A stretch of 64,000 nt of DNA from Streptomyces sp. NBC_00557 (GTDB lineage: Bacteria > Actinomycetota > Actinomycetes > Streptomycetales > Streptomycetaceae), in assembly GCF_036345995.1 (NCBI RefSeq), contig NZ_CP107796.1, positions 4,402,001-4,466,000 on the forward strand, written 5' to 3'. A program made the position numbers and the translations under genes. Positions 24,030 to 33,407 of this stretch are shown piece by piece (position 1 is the stretch's first letter; each line of letters opens with the position of its first letter). Below the pieces are notes generated by a model. It was not told the origin of the DNA, did no database searches, and was given only the letters and a program-made list of their open reading frames with translations.

Positions 24030-25697
24030 ATGAGTGTGGACACCAGAACACCCCGCACACCCACGGGGGACCGCTCGTCGGGATTCCAGTCCGGACCCGA
24101 CGACGCTCCCGCGCTGAGCATGGTGAAGGTGCCGAGCGATCCGGCGCAGGTCATCGTCAATCACGCCAGCTTCCGCGTGCAGCTGGGCGCGTCGTCGGCC
24201 ACGCGCACCCGATCCCCGCGGATCGCCCGGTATCCGAGCGCCGTCCAGGACTCCGCCCGGATGCCCGTCGTGGGCACGGCGGGCCGGGCGGGCGCCGCCG
24301 GCCGCCGCCGCCCCGTCGTGTGGAGCGGCAGGTCCGCCCCCGACGACACCGGCGCCCACCGGCTCCTCCAGGCCGTGCGGGGCAGCAGCGTCCGCCACAC
24401 CGAGGAGCCCGAGGCCGGCGCCACCCAGGTCATCCCGCGCGTGGAGACCGGCTACGCCGACACCTACGACCGCACCTACGACGAACTGGAACAGACCGTC
24501 GGGACCCCGCTCGTCGGCCACCAGCGCACCGCCCCCGACGGCACCCGGCTGCTGCCTTCCACGCACCCGGTCGGCGGCGCCTACGACCAACCCCCCTACA
24601 CGGACGACGGATACGAGGGCTACGACCCGTACGCGGACGCCGCCGACCCCGGCGCCCCGCGCCCCGCCCGCCGCCACGCGGACGACCCGGCCCGGCACGC
24701 CTACTACCCCGGCCGCCGGATGAACCTCGGCGTCGTCCTCCTCCCGCTCCGCATCTTCCTCGGCTTCATCTCCATCTACGCCGGCATGGGCAAGCTGTGC
24801 GACCCCGTCTACTTCGACGGCGGCAAGCGCGGCTCCATGGTCAAGTGGCTCAACACCCTGCACCCCTGGGACGTCGCCGAGCCGCTGCGCCAGTTCGCCC
24901 TGCACCACCCGGTCGGCTCCGGCCTCGTCATCGCCTTCCTCCAGGTGGTGGTGGGCGTGCTGACCATCCTCGGCTGCTGGCAGCGCGTGGCCGCGGTCGT
25001 CGGCGCGCTCCTGTCCGCGGCGCTGATCGTCACCGTCAGCTGGAAGACGGTCCCCGCGTACGACGCCCCCGACATCATCTACCTGGCCGCCTGGTCGCCG
25101 CTGATCATCGCGGGCGCCCCCGTCTACTCCGTGGACGGCCGTCTCGCCGCCGGGGCCTGGCGCCGCCTCGGCCCCCGCGCCGACATCTGGGACCTGCGCC
25201 GCTACGTCCTGCGCCGCGGCGCGCTCCTCACCGCCCTCACCGTCGGCGTCACCCTGCTCGTCGGCTCGCTGCTCGGCGGCGCCGTACGCGACTCCAGCCG
25301 CGTCGTCGTCCCCGGACCCGGCGAGGCCCCCCGCAACAACCTGCCGGGCTCCCCGCTCCCGCAGGACCCCGGCAAGCGGCACAGCAAGAGCCCGGCGGCC
25401 TCCACGTCGCCCACGGGCGGTGCCACGGCCGGCGCCAGCCCGTCCGGCGCGGCGACGACCCCGGGCGCCACGCGCAGCGCCGGCGGCACGACCACGACGC
25501 CCACCCAGACCCAGGGCACCACGGGCCAGGTCCCGCCGCGCCAGTCCTCCCCGACGGGCGGCGTCCCCAGCACGACGGCCGGCCCGACCAGCACCGGCGG
25601 CACGGCCGGCGGCGCCTCGTCCTCGGGCGGCACGAGCGGCTCCGGCGGCTCCTCGTCCTCGGGCCAGCCCGGCCTGGTGGGCGGCTTGCTCGGCTAG
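24030..25697 (+). CDS. DoxX family membrane protein with long disordered termini
   Basis: A 555-residue protein. Residues 1-230 are hydrophilic and low in predicted structure. A DoxX-like four-helix membrane core follows (LGVVLLPLRIFLGFISIYAGMGKL, then GLVIAFLQVVVGVLTILG and IIYLAAWSPLIIAGAPVYSVDGR). One further membrane helix (LLTALTVGVTLLVGSLLGGAV) precedes a C-terminal tail of about 125 residues, almost all Ser/Thr/Gly/Pro, ending GLVGGLLG. DoxX-family members are linked to thiol/redox membrane complexes in actinobacteria; the role here is inferred only from the fold. A strong terminator follows. Confidence 0.88.
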   Translation: MSVDTRTPRTPTGDRSSGFQSGPDDAPALSMVKVPSDPAQVIVNHASFRVQLGASSATRTRSPRIARYPSAVQDSARMPVVGTAGRAGAAGRRRPVVWSGRSAPDDTGAHRLLQAVRGSSVRHTEEPEAGATQVIPRVETGYADTYDRTYDELEQTVGTPLVGHQRTAPDGTRLLPSTHPVGGAYDQPPYTDDGYEGYDPYADAADPGAPRPARRHADDPARHAYYPGRRMNLGVVLLPLRIFLGFISIYAGMGKLCDPVYFDGGKRGSMVKWLNTLHPWDVAEPLRQFALHHPVGSGLVIAFLQVVVGVLTILGCWQRVAAVVGALLSAALIVTVSWKTVPAYDAPDIIYLAAWSPLIIAGAPVYSVDGRLAAGAWRRLGPRADIWDLRRYVLRRGALLTALTVGVTLLVGSLLGGAVRDSSRVVVPGPGEAPRNNLPGSPLPQDPGKRHSKSPAASTSPTGGATAGASPSGAATTPGATRSAGGTTTTPTQTQGTTGQVPPRQSSPTGGVPSTTAGPTSTGGTAGGASSSGGTSGSGGSSSSGQPGLVGGLLG

Positions 25698-25708
25698 CCG
25701 GCGGCTCC

Positions 25709-25755
25709 ACACGAAAGGGGCCCCGTACTTCCTCGAGTACGGGGCCCTTTCGTGT
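25709..25755 (+). terminator. terminator after the DoxX gene
   Basis: Long hairpin: ACACGAAA and the GGGGCCCCGTACT arm (25709-25729) pair with AGTACGGGGCCC and TTTCGTGT (25736-25755), with one bulged base. Followed by G/T-rich sequence. Confidence 0.85.
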
Positions 25756-25828
25756 GTCCGTGTCCGGTGTGCGGGGAACCGGGGGGCCCGCAGGACGGCA
25801 CGAGCAGCGAACGCGCACCCGCGCCCCG

Positions 25829-26560
25829 CTACCGCCCCAGCGCGGCCAGCTCCTTCGCCGCCTCCGTCAGGTCCTTCGCGGTGTCGATGGCCCGCCAGTA
25901 CGCCCCCTGCGGAATGGGGAAGCCGAACAGCCTCCGCTCCCGGGCCAGCCCGGGGAACGTGGTCCGTTCGTGGTCCCCCCGCTCCGGCAGCAGCGAGGCG
26001 AACTCCGGCGCGAAGACGTACACGCCCGCGTTGATCTCGAACGTGGACGGCGGGGCCTCGATGAAGTCGGTGATGTGCCCGAACCCGTCGGTCTTCACCG
26101 CGCCCCAGGGGATGCGCGGCCGGGCGAGCGCCAGGGTCGCCGTGGCGTCCCGCTCGGTGTGGAAGTCGGCCATGTCCCGCAGGGAGAAGCGGGTCCAGAT
26201 GTCGCCGTTGGTGGCGTACCAGGGCCGGTCGGGGCGGGGGAGATGCGCGGCGGCGTACTTGAGGCCGCCGCCGCGGCCGAGGGGCTCGGTCTCCACGACG
26301 GTGGTGACGGAGACGGGCAGGTCGGCGGAGTCCAGCCACTTCTGCAGGACCTCGGCGAGGTGGCCGCAGGAGACCACCACGTCGGTCACGCCTTCCTCGG
26401 CGAGCCAGGCCAGCTGGTGGCCGATGATCGGGGTGCCCGTGCCGGGGATCTCGACCATCGGCTTGGGCCGGTCGTCGGTGTAGGGACGCAGCCGGGAGCC
26501 CTGGCCCCCGGCCAGGATCACGGCCTGGGTGGGGCGCGACGCGGCGTTGGGATGGGTCAT
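25829..26560 (-). CDS. NDP-sugar nucleotidyltransferase
   Basis: A 243-residue GT-A-fold nucleotidyltransferase (glucose-1-phosphate/mannose-1-phosphate type). The nucleotide-binding signature AVILAGGQGSRLRPYTDDRPKPM (G-x-G-x-R-L, then K-P-M) is at about residues 13-35. Then come PIIGHQLAWLAEEGVTDVVV, the sugar-binding NGDIW and FEINAGVYVF. It lacks the left-handed beta-helix of longer GlmU/GMPP enzymes. It probably activates a hexose-1-phosphate for glycan synthesis; the exact sugar and NTP cannot be called. Confidence 0.9.
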   Translation of the reverse strand: MTHPNAASRPTQAVILAGGQGSRLRPYTDDRPKPMVEIPGTGTPIIGHQLAWLAEEGVTDVVVSCGHLAEVLQKWLDSADLPVSVTTVVETEPLGRGGGLKYAAAHLPRPDRPWYATNGDIWTRFSLRDMADFHTERDATATLALARPRIPWGAVKTDGFGHITDFIEAPPSTFEINAGVYVFAPEFASLLPERGDHERTTFPGLARERRLFGFPIPQGAYWRAIDTAKDLTEAAKELAALGR

Positions 26561-26651
26561 GACCGCACTGTACGCGGCGCCCCGCCGGGCCCGGCCGGCA
26601 ACGGCGCGCTCCTTGGGGTGCCGTTACCCGAAGGAGCGCCGTCGGCGGCCG

Positions 26652-27113
26652 TCAGCTGTGCGCCGCGAGCACGCCCGAGGCGAACGCCGTGTCGCACACC
26701 GGGCGGGCGTAGGACTGGGCGCGGGAGGCGCCGTAGATGCGCACGGCGGCCTGGCCCAGGGCGCGGGCGATGGCGGAGCAGTGCCGGGCCAGCGAGGGGT
26801 GTCCGTTGACCGCCTGCTGGAGGTGGGTCAGGACGACGCCCGGGTTCTGGTCCTGCAGCTCGCTCATCAGGCGGTCGCGGAGCACGTCCTGCGGGGCCTG
26901 GGAGACCGTCTTGGTGGCGACCTCCGCCGAGGAGACGTCGGAGGCGGCCAGCACCGAGCTGGAGGGGCTGCCCGTCCAGTTGACCCGGGTGACCGCGAGG
27001 GTCCCGGAGAGCACCAGGACGACGGGCAGGACGAGGGCGAGAGTGCGGCCGATCCGGCGGGCAGGGCCGCCCCGGTGGCCGCGTCGCGTCTGAGGGGTGG
27101 TGGAGTGCTTCAC
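26652..27113 (-). CDS. membrane-anchored hypothetical protein
   Basis: A 153-residue protein. The basic N-terminus (KHSTTPQTRRGHRGGPARRIGR) precedes one hydrophobic helix (TLALVLPVVLVLSGTLAVT, about residues 24-43). The remainder should be extracellular, with two cysteines (ARHCSAIARA, ARPVCDTAFA) that could form a disulfide. It resembles a signal-anchor exported protein conserved in Streptomyces. No enzymatic motif seen. Confidence 0.75.
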   Translation of the reverse strand: MKHSTTPQTRRGHRGGPARRIGRTLALVLPVVLVLSGTLAVTRVNWTGSPSSSVLAASDVSSAEVATKTVSQAPQDVLRDRLMSELQDQNPGVVLTHLQQAVNGHPSLARHCSAIARALGQAAVRIYGASRAQSYARPVCDTAFASGVLAAHS

Positions 27114-27259
27114 GCGTGTGAGGGTAGCGCGCGGTAATGATTTGGCGACATTCAGTCACCCCTTCGGGGGATGAAGAGGCGCTGATTTCTGGGTAAGGGG
27201 TTGACGCGCTCCGCCCGGAATGATCGCTGTGCCGGGGTATTTCCCGCGCGTGTACGACG

Positions 27260-27298
27260 CGAAAGGGGCCCCGCGGCACTCCGCGGGGCCCCTTTTCG
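27260..27298 (-). terminator. terminator downstream of msiK
   Basis: CGAAAGGGGCCCCGCGG (27260-27276) pairs with CCGCGGGGCCCCTTTTCG (27281-27298) around a CACT loop, 43 bp beyond the msiK stop. Confidence 0.85.
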
Positions 27299-27340
27299 TC
27301 AACCTCGCCGCGAAACGGCAGCTCGGTGGCGTGAACGCGG

Positions 27341-28477
<1,137 letters not shown>

Positions 28478-28536
28478 GGTGAATGGGCCCCCTTCTACCG
28501 GCAGGAACGTGCCGGACGATCCGTTGTAGGAAGGTG

Positions 28537-28552
28537 GTTGGTGTAGTCCACA
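28537..28552. promoter_or_regulatory. dre-like (DasR) operator upstream of msiK
   Basis: GTTGGTGTAGTCCACA matches the dre consensus ACTGGTCTAGACCACT at 11 of 16 positions, including the palindromic core TGGTnTAGnCCAC. It lies 60-75 bp upstream of the msiK ATG, a position fit for repression. Confidence 0.5.
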
Positions 28553-28639
28553 CGGGTGAACTGGGTCAGGACGGTACCTTGCGAACACCTGAGCTGTCAG
28601 TACCTAGGCGACTTTGACCTACGCCCGATCTTTGCTCTG

Positions 28640-28850
28640 AGCGCGTCACCCTCACAGGTGACGGTTCCTGTTTCATCACCCACTGCCAGCCCATACAGCT
28701 CTACTGAGCTGCGCTGACCGGTCTTACACGGGCTCCGCAGGCTTTGCGGCCGACGGTCCGTCGGTCCGTACGCGCAGCCGGCTACGCGGCGGCCAGCAAC
28801 CGCAACCCCTCCTGCCGGAGGTTCACGGCCGCATTCACATCCCGGTCATG
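28640..28850 (-). ncRNA. candidate omega-RNA / right-end region of the TnpB element
   Basis: TnpB guides are normally transcribed from the 3' end of tnpB into the right end of the element. Downstream of the tnpB stop (28782) the minus strand has a CAGCTC/GAGCTG hairpin (28696-28711), then GAAACAGGAACC (28674-28663), then a GTCACC/GGTGAC hairpin (28645-28662). The exact guide start and the transposon end are not determined. Confidence 0.35.
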
Positions 28851-30110
28851 CAGCGCACCGCATGCGGCGCACGTCCACTCTCTGACCGATACGTCCATCT
28901 TCGGCCCCAAGGCACGACACGCCGAGCAACGCCGAGTCGAAGGGAAGAACCTGTCCACGAACACCAGCTGCCGCCCGTACCACTCGCACTTGTACCGCAG
29001 CTGCCGTACCAGCTCACCCCAGCCGGCATCGAAGATCGTCTCGTTCAGCCTCGCCTTCCTCCGCCGTCCCTTGCCACGAGCCGCACGCGTCAGGTTCGCG
29101 ACCGAAAGATCCTCCACCACGAGCACTTGGTTCTCGCGCACGAGGCGGGTCGTCAGCTGGTCGAGCATGTCCCTGCGCACGTCACCGATCAGCACGTACA
29201 GACGCGCGATCTTCTGCCTGACCTTGTTCCGGTTCCTCGAGCCCCTCACCTTCCGGTGCAGCTCCCGCTGCAACCGCGCCAGCTTCTCCGCATACCGCCT
29301 CAACAATCGCGGATGATCGAACTTCGTACCGTCGTCCAGGGTGACCAAAGACGCCAGCCCCACATCCAGCCCCACCGCCTTCGGCTCCCGCGTCCCCGGC
29401 GCGAAAACCGCAGGAAGCGGCGCTATGCGCTCCTCGACCAGCGTCGACACGAAATACCGGCCCGCGCGGTCACGCGTCACCGACAACCGCACCGGAACCA
29501 CACCTCCAGGCAACGCCCGCGACCAGCGAATGTCCAATGGCTGCGACTGCTTGGCCAGCGTGATCGACCCAGTGCCGGGCTGCTGCGGATCCTCGACCCA
29601 CCTGAAGCCCCTACGGCTATATGTTGCCGAATCCCGCGCCCGACCCTTCTTCTCTCGTTTCGGATACTTGGCTCGTCCCTTGAAGAACCGCTGGTAGGCC
29701 TGGTCGAGGTGGCGCAGAGACTGTTGAAGCGTGACGGAGGAAACGTCGTTGAGCCACTCCTTCCCTTCCGCCCGCTTCCACCCCGTCAGAGCCCGACACG
29801 TCTCCGCGAACCCCACATGCACCCGATACCGCTCCCACGCATCGGAACGCAGCGCCAACCCCTCGTTGTAGACCCACCGACACGCACCGAACGTCCGCTC
29901 CAACTGCTCGGCCTGCTCCTCGGTCGGATAGAAGCGGAACCGGTACAGGCGGTGATGGGCTTCGGGGTCCTTGGCGTGCGACTGCAGCCGGCTCGCCCTG
30001 CGCGTGTGGTGCTTGCGGCGGCCGGCGATGCCGAGCACCTCGCGCTTGATGTGCTCGGCATCGCCGCCCCGCTCCGCCATCGGCTCCGGCTTCACCGCAA
30101 CCTTCTCCAT
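28782..30110 (-). mobile_element. tnpB: solo TnpB (IS200/IS605-type RNA-guided endonuclease)
   Basis: A 442-residue TnpB. The N-terminal OrfB helix-turn-helix/wedge region (YRFRFYPTEEQAEQLERTFGACRWVYNEGL) is followed by the RuvC-like nuclease: RuvC-I Asp in AVGLDVGLASLVTLDDG, RuvC-II Glu in LVVEDLSVANL, RuvC-III Asp in HDRDVNAAVNL. Between II and III lies a CxxC...CxxC zinc finger (RRCSACRALG, then WTCAACGAL). All catalytic residues are present, so it may be active. The start is ATG 30110 after GGGGGAGGGTCC; the frame extends upstream to 30188. No tnpA is nearby. It sits between msiK and a tRNA-Thr gene. Confidence 0.92.
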
Positions 30111-30285
30111 GGACCCTCCCCCGACGATCCGACCTTCGGAACAGCACGTCAGACCGATCAACGAACGGGTGCACGGCTGGTTACGCACAGTTTTTCGGAC
30201 GCACGGAGCCCGGAAGTTCGTGGCTAGGGGGAAGGGGGCTGTGTACAGTGGTGCCGCCTTCGCGTACGGCGTGGTAGTGCGTGGC

Positions 30286-30359
30286 GCCCCCTTAGCTCAG
30301 TTGGCTAGAGCGCGTGACTTGTAATCTCGAGGTCGTCGGTTCGACTCCGACAGGGGGCT
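30286..30359 (+). tRNA. tRNA-Thr (anticodon TGT)
   Basis: 74-nt cloverleaf: acceptor GCCCCCT (30286-30292) pairs with AGGGGGC (30352-30358), discriminator T. The D arm is GCTC/GAGC, the anticodon loop CTTGTAA contains TGT, and the T arm is GTCGG-TTCGACT-CCGAC. No CCA is encoded. The anticodon stem CGTGA/TCTCG carries a T-T mismatch at pair 29-41. Confidence 0.93.
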
Positions 30360-30406
30360 CTGAAAAACCGCTCCCACCTGGGGTTCTTCTCGGTGGGACG
30401 TTCTCC

Positions 30407-30432
30407 CGGCCCCGGATTCTCGTCCGGGGCCG
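30407..30432 (+). terminator. terminator after tRNA-Thr
   Basis: Perfect 10-bp stem CGGCCCCGGA (30407-30416) / TCCGGGGCCG (30423-30432) followed by TCTTCGT. Confidence 0.75.
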
Positions 30433-30531
30433 TCTTCGTGGGCGGGTTTCTCGGCGTGTCTCGTGTGGTGATCACTCCCGCATGGTGGGACACCGGAGAG
30501 AGGGCACCGCCGGAGGGACGGGAGAGCGCCT

Positions 30532-31773
30532 GTGACCACGCCGCCGATCGACTACCGCGCGCTGTTCGCCGCCACTCCCAGCCCGTACCTGGTCCTGGGC
30601 CCCGATCTCGTGATCCTCGACGTGAACGGCGCCTACTGCCGGGCGACCGGCCGCACGGCGGAGGAGCTGATCGGGCGCTACCTCTTCGATGCGTTCCCGG
30701 ACAATCCGGCCGATCCGCACGCCGACGGGGTGCGGAACCTGAGCACCTCCCTGCACCGGGTGCTGCGCTCGAAGGAGCCGGACACCATGGCGGTGCAGAA
30801 GTACGACATCCCGGTGCCCGGCCGTCCCGGGGAGTTCGAGGAGCGCTGGTGGTCCCCGGCCAACACCCCGGTGCTCGGGCCCGGCGGCGAGGTGGCCTGG
30901 ATCATCCACCGGGTCGAGGACGTCACCGACTTCGTGCTGTCCCACACCGCCCGCTCCCGGGAGGGCCGGGCGCTGAGCGAGCGGGAGGCCATGGAGGCCG
31001 AGCTGTACGCGCGGGCGCGGGAGCTGCAGATCGTGAACGAGCAGCTGCGGCAGGCCCACGCCCGGGAGCGGAAGGTGGCCGTGACCCTCCAGGAGGCGAT
31101 GATGCAGGCGCCGGACCTGGCGCAGCATCCGAACATCGCGGTCCGCTACCTGCCCGCGGCCAAGGGGCTGAACGTGTGCGGTGACTGGTACGACGTGGTG
31201 GACCTGCCCGACGGCGCCTACGCGGTCGCGGTGGGTGACGTGGTCGGCCACGGCCTGGAGGCGGCCGCCGCCATGGGCATGCTGCGCAGCGCCCTGTCCG
31301 CCGCCGTGCGCGCCCTGTGCGAGCCGGCCAGGGCGATGGAGGTGCTGGGTCTGTACGCCCGGTCGGTCCAAGGGGCCCTGGCCACCACCGCGGTCAAGGC
31401 GGTCGTCTCCCCGCGCGGCCGGCACATCACCTACAGCAGCGCCGGTCACCTGCCGCCCGTCCTGGTCCGCCCCGACGGCACCTTCATCCTGCTCGACCAG
31501 GCCACCGACCCGCCGCTGGGCGCCCGCCCGCACCACGTCCCGCGCCCCCAGGCCGCCGTCGCCTACGCGCCCGGCGACACCCTCGTCCTCTACACCGACG
31601 GGCTCGTCGAGCGCCGTGACGAGGACATCGACGCCGGCCTGCACCGGCTCACCGCCACCCTCGCCGGCAACGCGCGGCTCGGCCCCGACCACCTGGCCGA
31701 CGTGCTGCTCTCGCGTCTCGGCGTCAGCAGCGGCGGGCACGACGACATCGCGCTGATCGTCGTCCGCCTGTAG
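30532..31773 (+). CDS. PAS-domain PP2C/SpoIIE-type protein phosphatase
   Basis: A 413-residue signalling phosphatase. The N-terminal PAS domain covers residues 8-140 (LFAATPSPYLVLGPDLVILDVNGAYCRATGRTAEELIGR). A coiled-coil linker follows (SEREAMEAELYARARELQIVNEQLRQAHARERKV), then a SpoIIE/RsbU-like PP2C domain (about 190-411) with metal-binding Asp motifs GDWYDVV, VGDVVGHG, LYTDGLVERRDEDID and HDDIALIVV. Such proteins dephosphorylate anti-anti-sigma factors and so tune alternative sigma factors. GTG start after GGGACGGGAGAGC. No kinase or antagonist gene lies adjacent, so its partner is unknown. Confidence 0.93.
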   Translation: MTTPPIDYRALFAATPSPYLVLGPDLVILDVNGAYCRATGRTAEELIGRYLFDAFPDNPADPHADGVRNLSTSLHRVLRSKEPDTMAVQKYDIPVPGRPGEFEERWWSPANTPVLGPGGEVAWIIHRVEDVTDFVLSHTARSREGRALSEREAMEAELYARARELQIVNEQLRQAHARERKVAVTLQEAMMQAPDLAQHPNIAVRYLPAAKGLNVCGDWYDVVDLPDGAYAVAVGDVVGHGLEAAAAMGMLRSALSAAVRALCEPARAMEVLGLYARSVQGALATTAVKAVVSPRGRHITYSSAGHLPPVLVRPDGTFILLDQATDPPLGARPHHVPRPQAAVAYAPGDTLVLYTDGLVERRDEDIDAGLHRLTATLAGNARLGPDHLADVLLSRLGVSSGGHDDIALIVVRL

Positions 31774-31824
31774 TGCCCGGGAAAAGTGCCGCTGATCCGG
31801 GAGTCTGCGCAGGTCAGGGCTTGG

Positions 31825-32709
31825 TCAGCATCCGGTGCGGAGGCGGCGTGCCAGTTCCAGCCCGCGTTCCCCGACGGGCCGGCCGTCCTTCACGTCCCAC
31901 AGGACGTTCTGCAGCAGCCGGCCCAGCGTCCACGCCAGGGCACGGTCCCGGTCCAGGCCGAGGATCTCCGTCATCGCGTCGAAGCGCCGGCGGACCTCGG
32001 CCGCCTCGAACCGGTTGTCCAGTGCCGGCCACAGCTCGAATCCGGGGTCGCCCGCGAGCGGCTTGGGGTCGATGGCCAGCCAGTCGGCGCGGTCGGCGGC
32101 CAGCACGTTCTCGAAGTGCAGATCCCAGTGGAGCAGCCGGTCGCCGGGCTCGCCTGCGACCTCGCGCACGGCGGCCGCGCAGTCGGCGACCGTGCGGCGG
32201 GTCGCCGGGTCGGGTATGCGCTTGAGCGCCCACGGTGTCCGCTCCAGCATGGCCGCGGCGATGTCACCGAGCCGGCGCATCCCGGGCGGCGCCGGGAAGG
32301 ACGTCAGGTGGGCCAGCAGCCGTGCGATGACGACCACCGCCGCACGGGTGTCGGCCACGGCGGACAGCATCCGCGAGGCGTCCAGGCGCTCCAGCAACAT
32401 GGTGCCGGTCGCCGGATCGTGGTCGAGGAGGCGTACGGCGCCGTCGCCGTCCCACGCCCGCAGCGCGACCGGTTCGCCCTCGCTCTCCTCGTCCGGCAGC
32501 TGCAGCTTGAGGACGGCGGGTGTGCCGTCGGCGCGGACGACCGGCAGGACCAGCGCGCTCACGCCGTTCATCGACGGCCCGTCGAGCCGCAGCCGCCAGT
32601 GGTCCAGGAAGGCGGCCGCGAGACCCGGCAGGGCCGCGACGAACGCCCGCCCCGCCGCGCCGTTGTACCTCTCCTGGGCCTGGGCCAGCTCGCCGGGAAT
32701 GTCGATCAC
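31825..32709 (-). CDS. aminoglycoside phosphotransferase (APH(6)-like) family protein
   Basis: Kinase of the aminoglycoside/hydroxyurea resistance (streptomycin 6-kinase-like) family. The catalytic loop is LLHWDLHFENVLA (Brenner-type H-x-D-x-x-x-x-N) followed by the metal-binding WLAIDPKPLAGDPGFELW, with ATP-lysine region VLKLQLPDEES upstream. About 294 residues from GTG 32709; ATG 32745 would give 306 but collides with the divergent start at 32744. Substrate unknown: it may be a resistance enzyme or a small-molecule kinase. It converges on the PAS-phosphatase gene. Confidence 0.85.
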   Translation of the reverse strand: MIDIPGELAQAQERYNGAAGRAFVAALPGLAAAFLDHWRLRLDGPSMNGVSALVLPVVRADGTPAVLKLQLPDEESEGEPVALRAWDGDGAVRLLDHDPATGTMLLERLDASRMLSAVADTRAAVVVIARLLAHLTSFPAPPGMRRLGDIAAAMLERTPWALKRIPDPATRRTVADCAAAVREVAGEPGDRLLHWDLHFENVLAADRADWLAIDPKPLAGDPGFELWPALDNRFEAAEVRRRFDAMTEILGLDRDRALAWTLGRLLQNVLWDVKDGRPVGERGLELARRLRTGC

Positions 32710-32743
32710 GGGCCGGACGATACTGGCATGCGTGAATCGGCTC

Positions 32744-33397
32744 ATGGGAATCAACCGGGACTTCGGCGGCGTATGGGCGTACATCCGCAGTGCCCCGGGC
32801 ACCTATGTGTGGCTCCTGGTGCTGTTCGTCACGACCGTCGCGCTGCACCAGATGTCACCGGAGTTCGAGCAGCACTTCCTGCGGCAGCGGTCCACCAACA
32901 TCCACGAGTTGTCCCACAACCCGGTGCGGGTGCTCATCTCCAGCGCGATGTGGATCGACAGCGGGCACTGGCTGCCGTACGTCCTGCTGTACACGGTGTT
33001 CCACGCGCCCGCCGAACGCTGGCTCGGCACCGCCCGCTGGCTCGGTGTGTGCGCCTGCGCGCACGTGCTCGCCACGCTGATCAGCGAGGGCGCCCTGCTG
33101 AAGGCGATCCGGGACGGCATGGCCCCGCACTCGGCGGTCAACACCCTGGACATCGGGGTGAGTTACGCGCTGGCCGGTGTCGTCGGCGTCCTCACCTACC
33201 GGATCGCGGCGCCCTGGCGCTATGTGTATCTGCTGGTGGTCCTGGTCGTCTTCGCGCTGCCTCTGGCCGAGGGCCGCACCTTCACCGAACTCGGTCATTT
33301 CGTCTCCGTGCTGATCGGCCTCGCCTGTTATCCGCTGACGAGAGGCCGCGGAAAAGCATGGAATCCGAAGGAGACACTGGAGGCTTTGAGGGGTTAA
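32744..33397 (+). CDS. rhomboid-like integral membrane protein
   Basis: A 217-residue protein with about five to six membrane helices (TYVWLLVLFVTTVALHQ, then YVLLYTVFHAPAERWLG and YVYLLVVLVVFALPLAEG). It matches the actinobacterial rhomboid-like family: the N-terminal helix is followed by HELSHNPVRVLISSAMW, and a central NTLDIGVSYALAGVVGVLT replaces the classical GxSG serine motif. A catalytic Ser/His dyad is not obvious (SYALAG, ELGH), so protease activity is doubtful. ATG 32744 or GTG 32732 are possible starts. Confidence 0.82.
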   Translation: MGINRDFGGVWAYIRSAPGTYVWLLVLFVTTVALHQMSPEFEQHFLRQRSTNIHELSHNPVRVLISSAMWIDSGHWLPYVLLYTVFHAPAERWLGTARWLGVCACAHVLATLISEGALLKAIRDGMAPHSAVNTLDIGVSYALAGVVGVLTYRIAAPWRYVYLLVVLVVFALPLAEGRTFTELGHFVSVLIGLACYPLTRGRGKAWNPKETLEALRG

Positions 33398-33407
33398 CGT
33401 CCCGGCC

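Noticed and set aside
28782-30110. Cas12-type CRISPR effector
   Set aside because: Length (442 residues) and architecture are TnpB/OrfB, and there is no CRISPR array or cas1/cas2 in the window.
32744-33397. Active rhomboid protease
   Set aside because: The GxSG motif and a clear catalytic His are missing; called rhomboid-like only.
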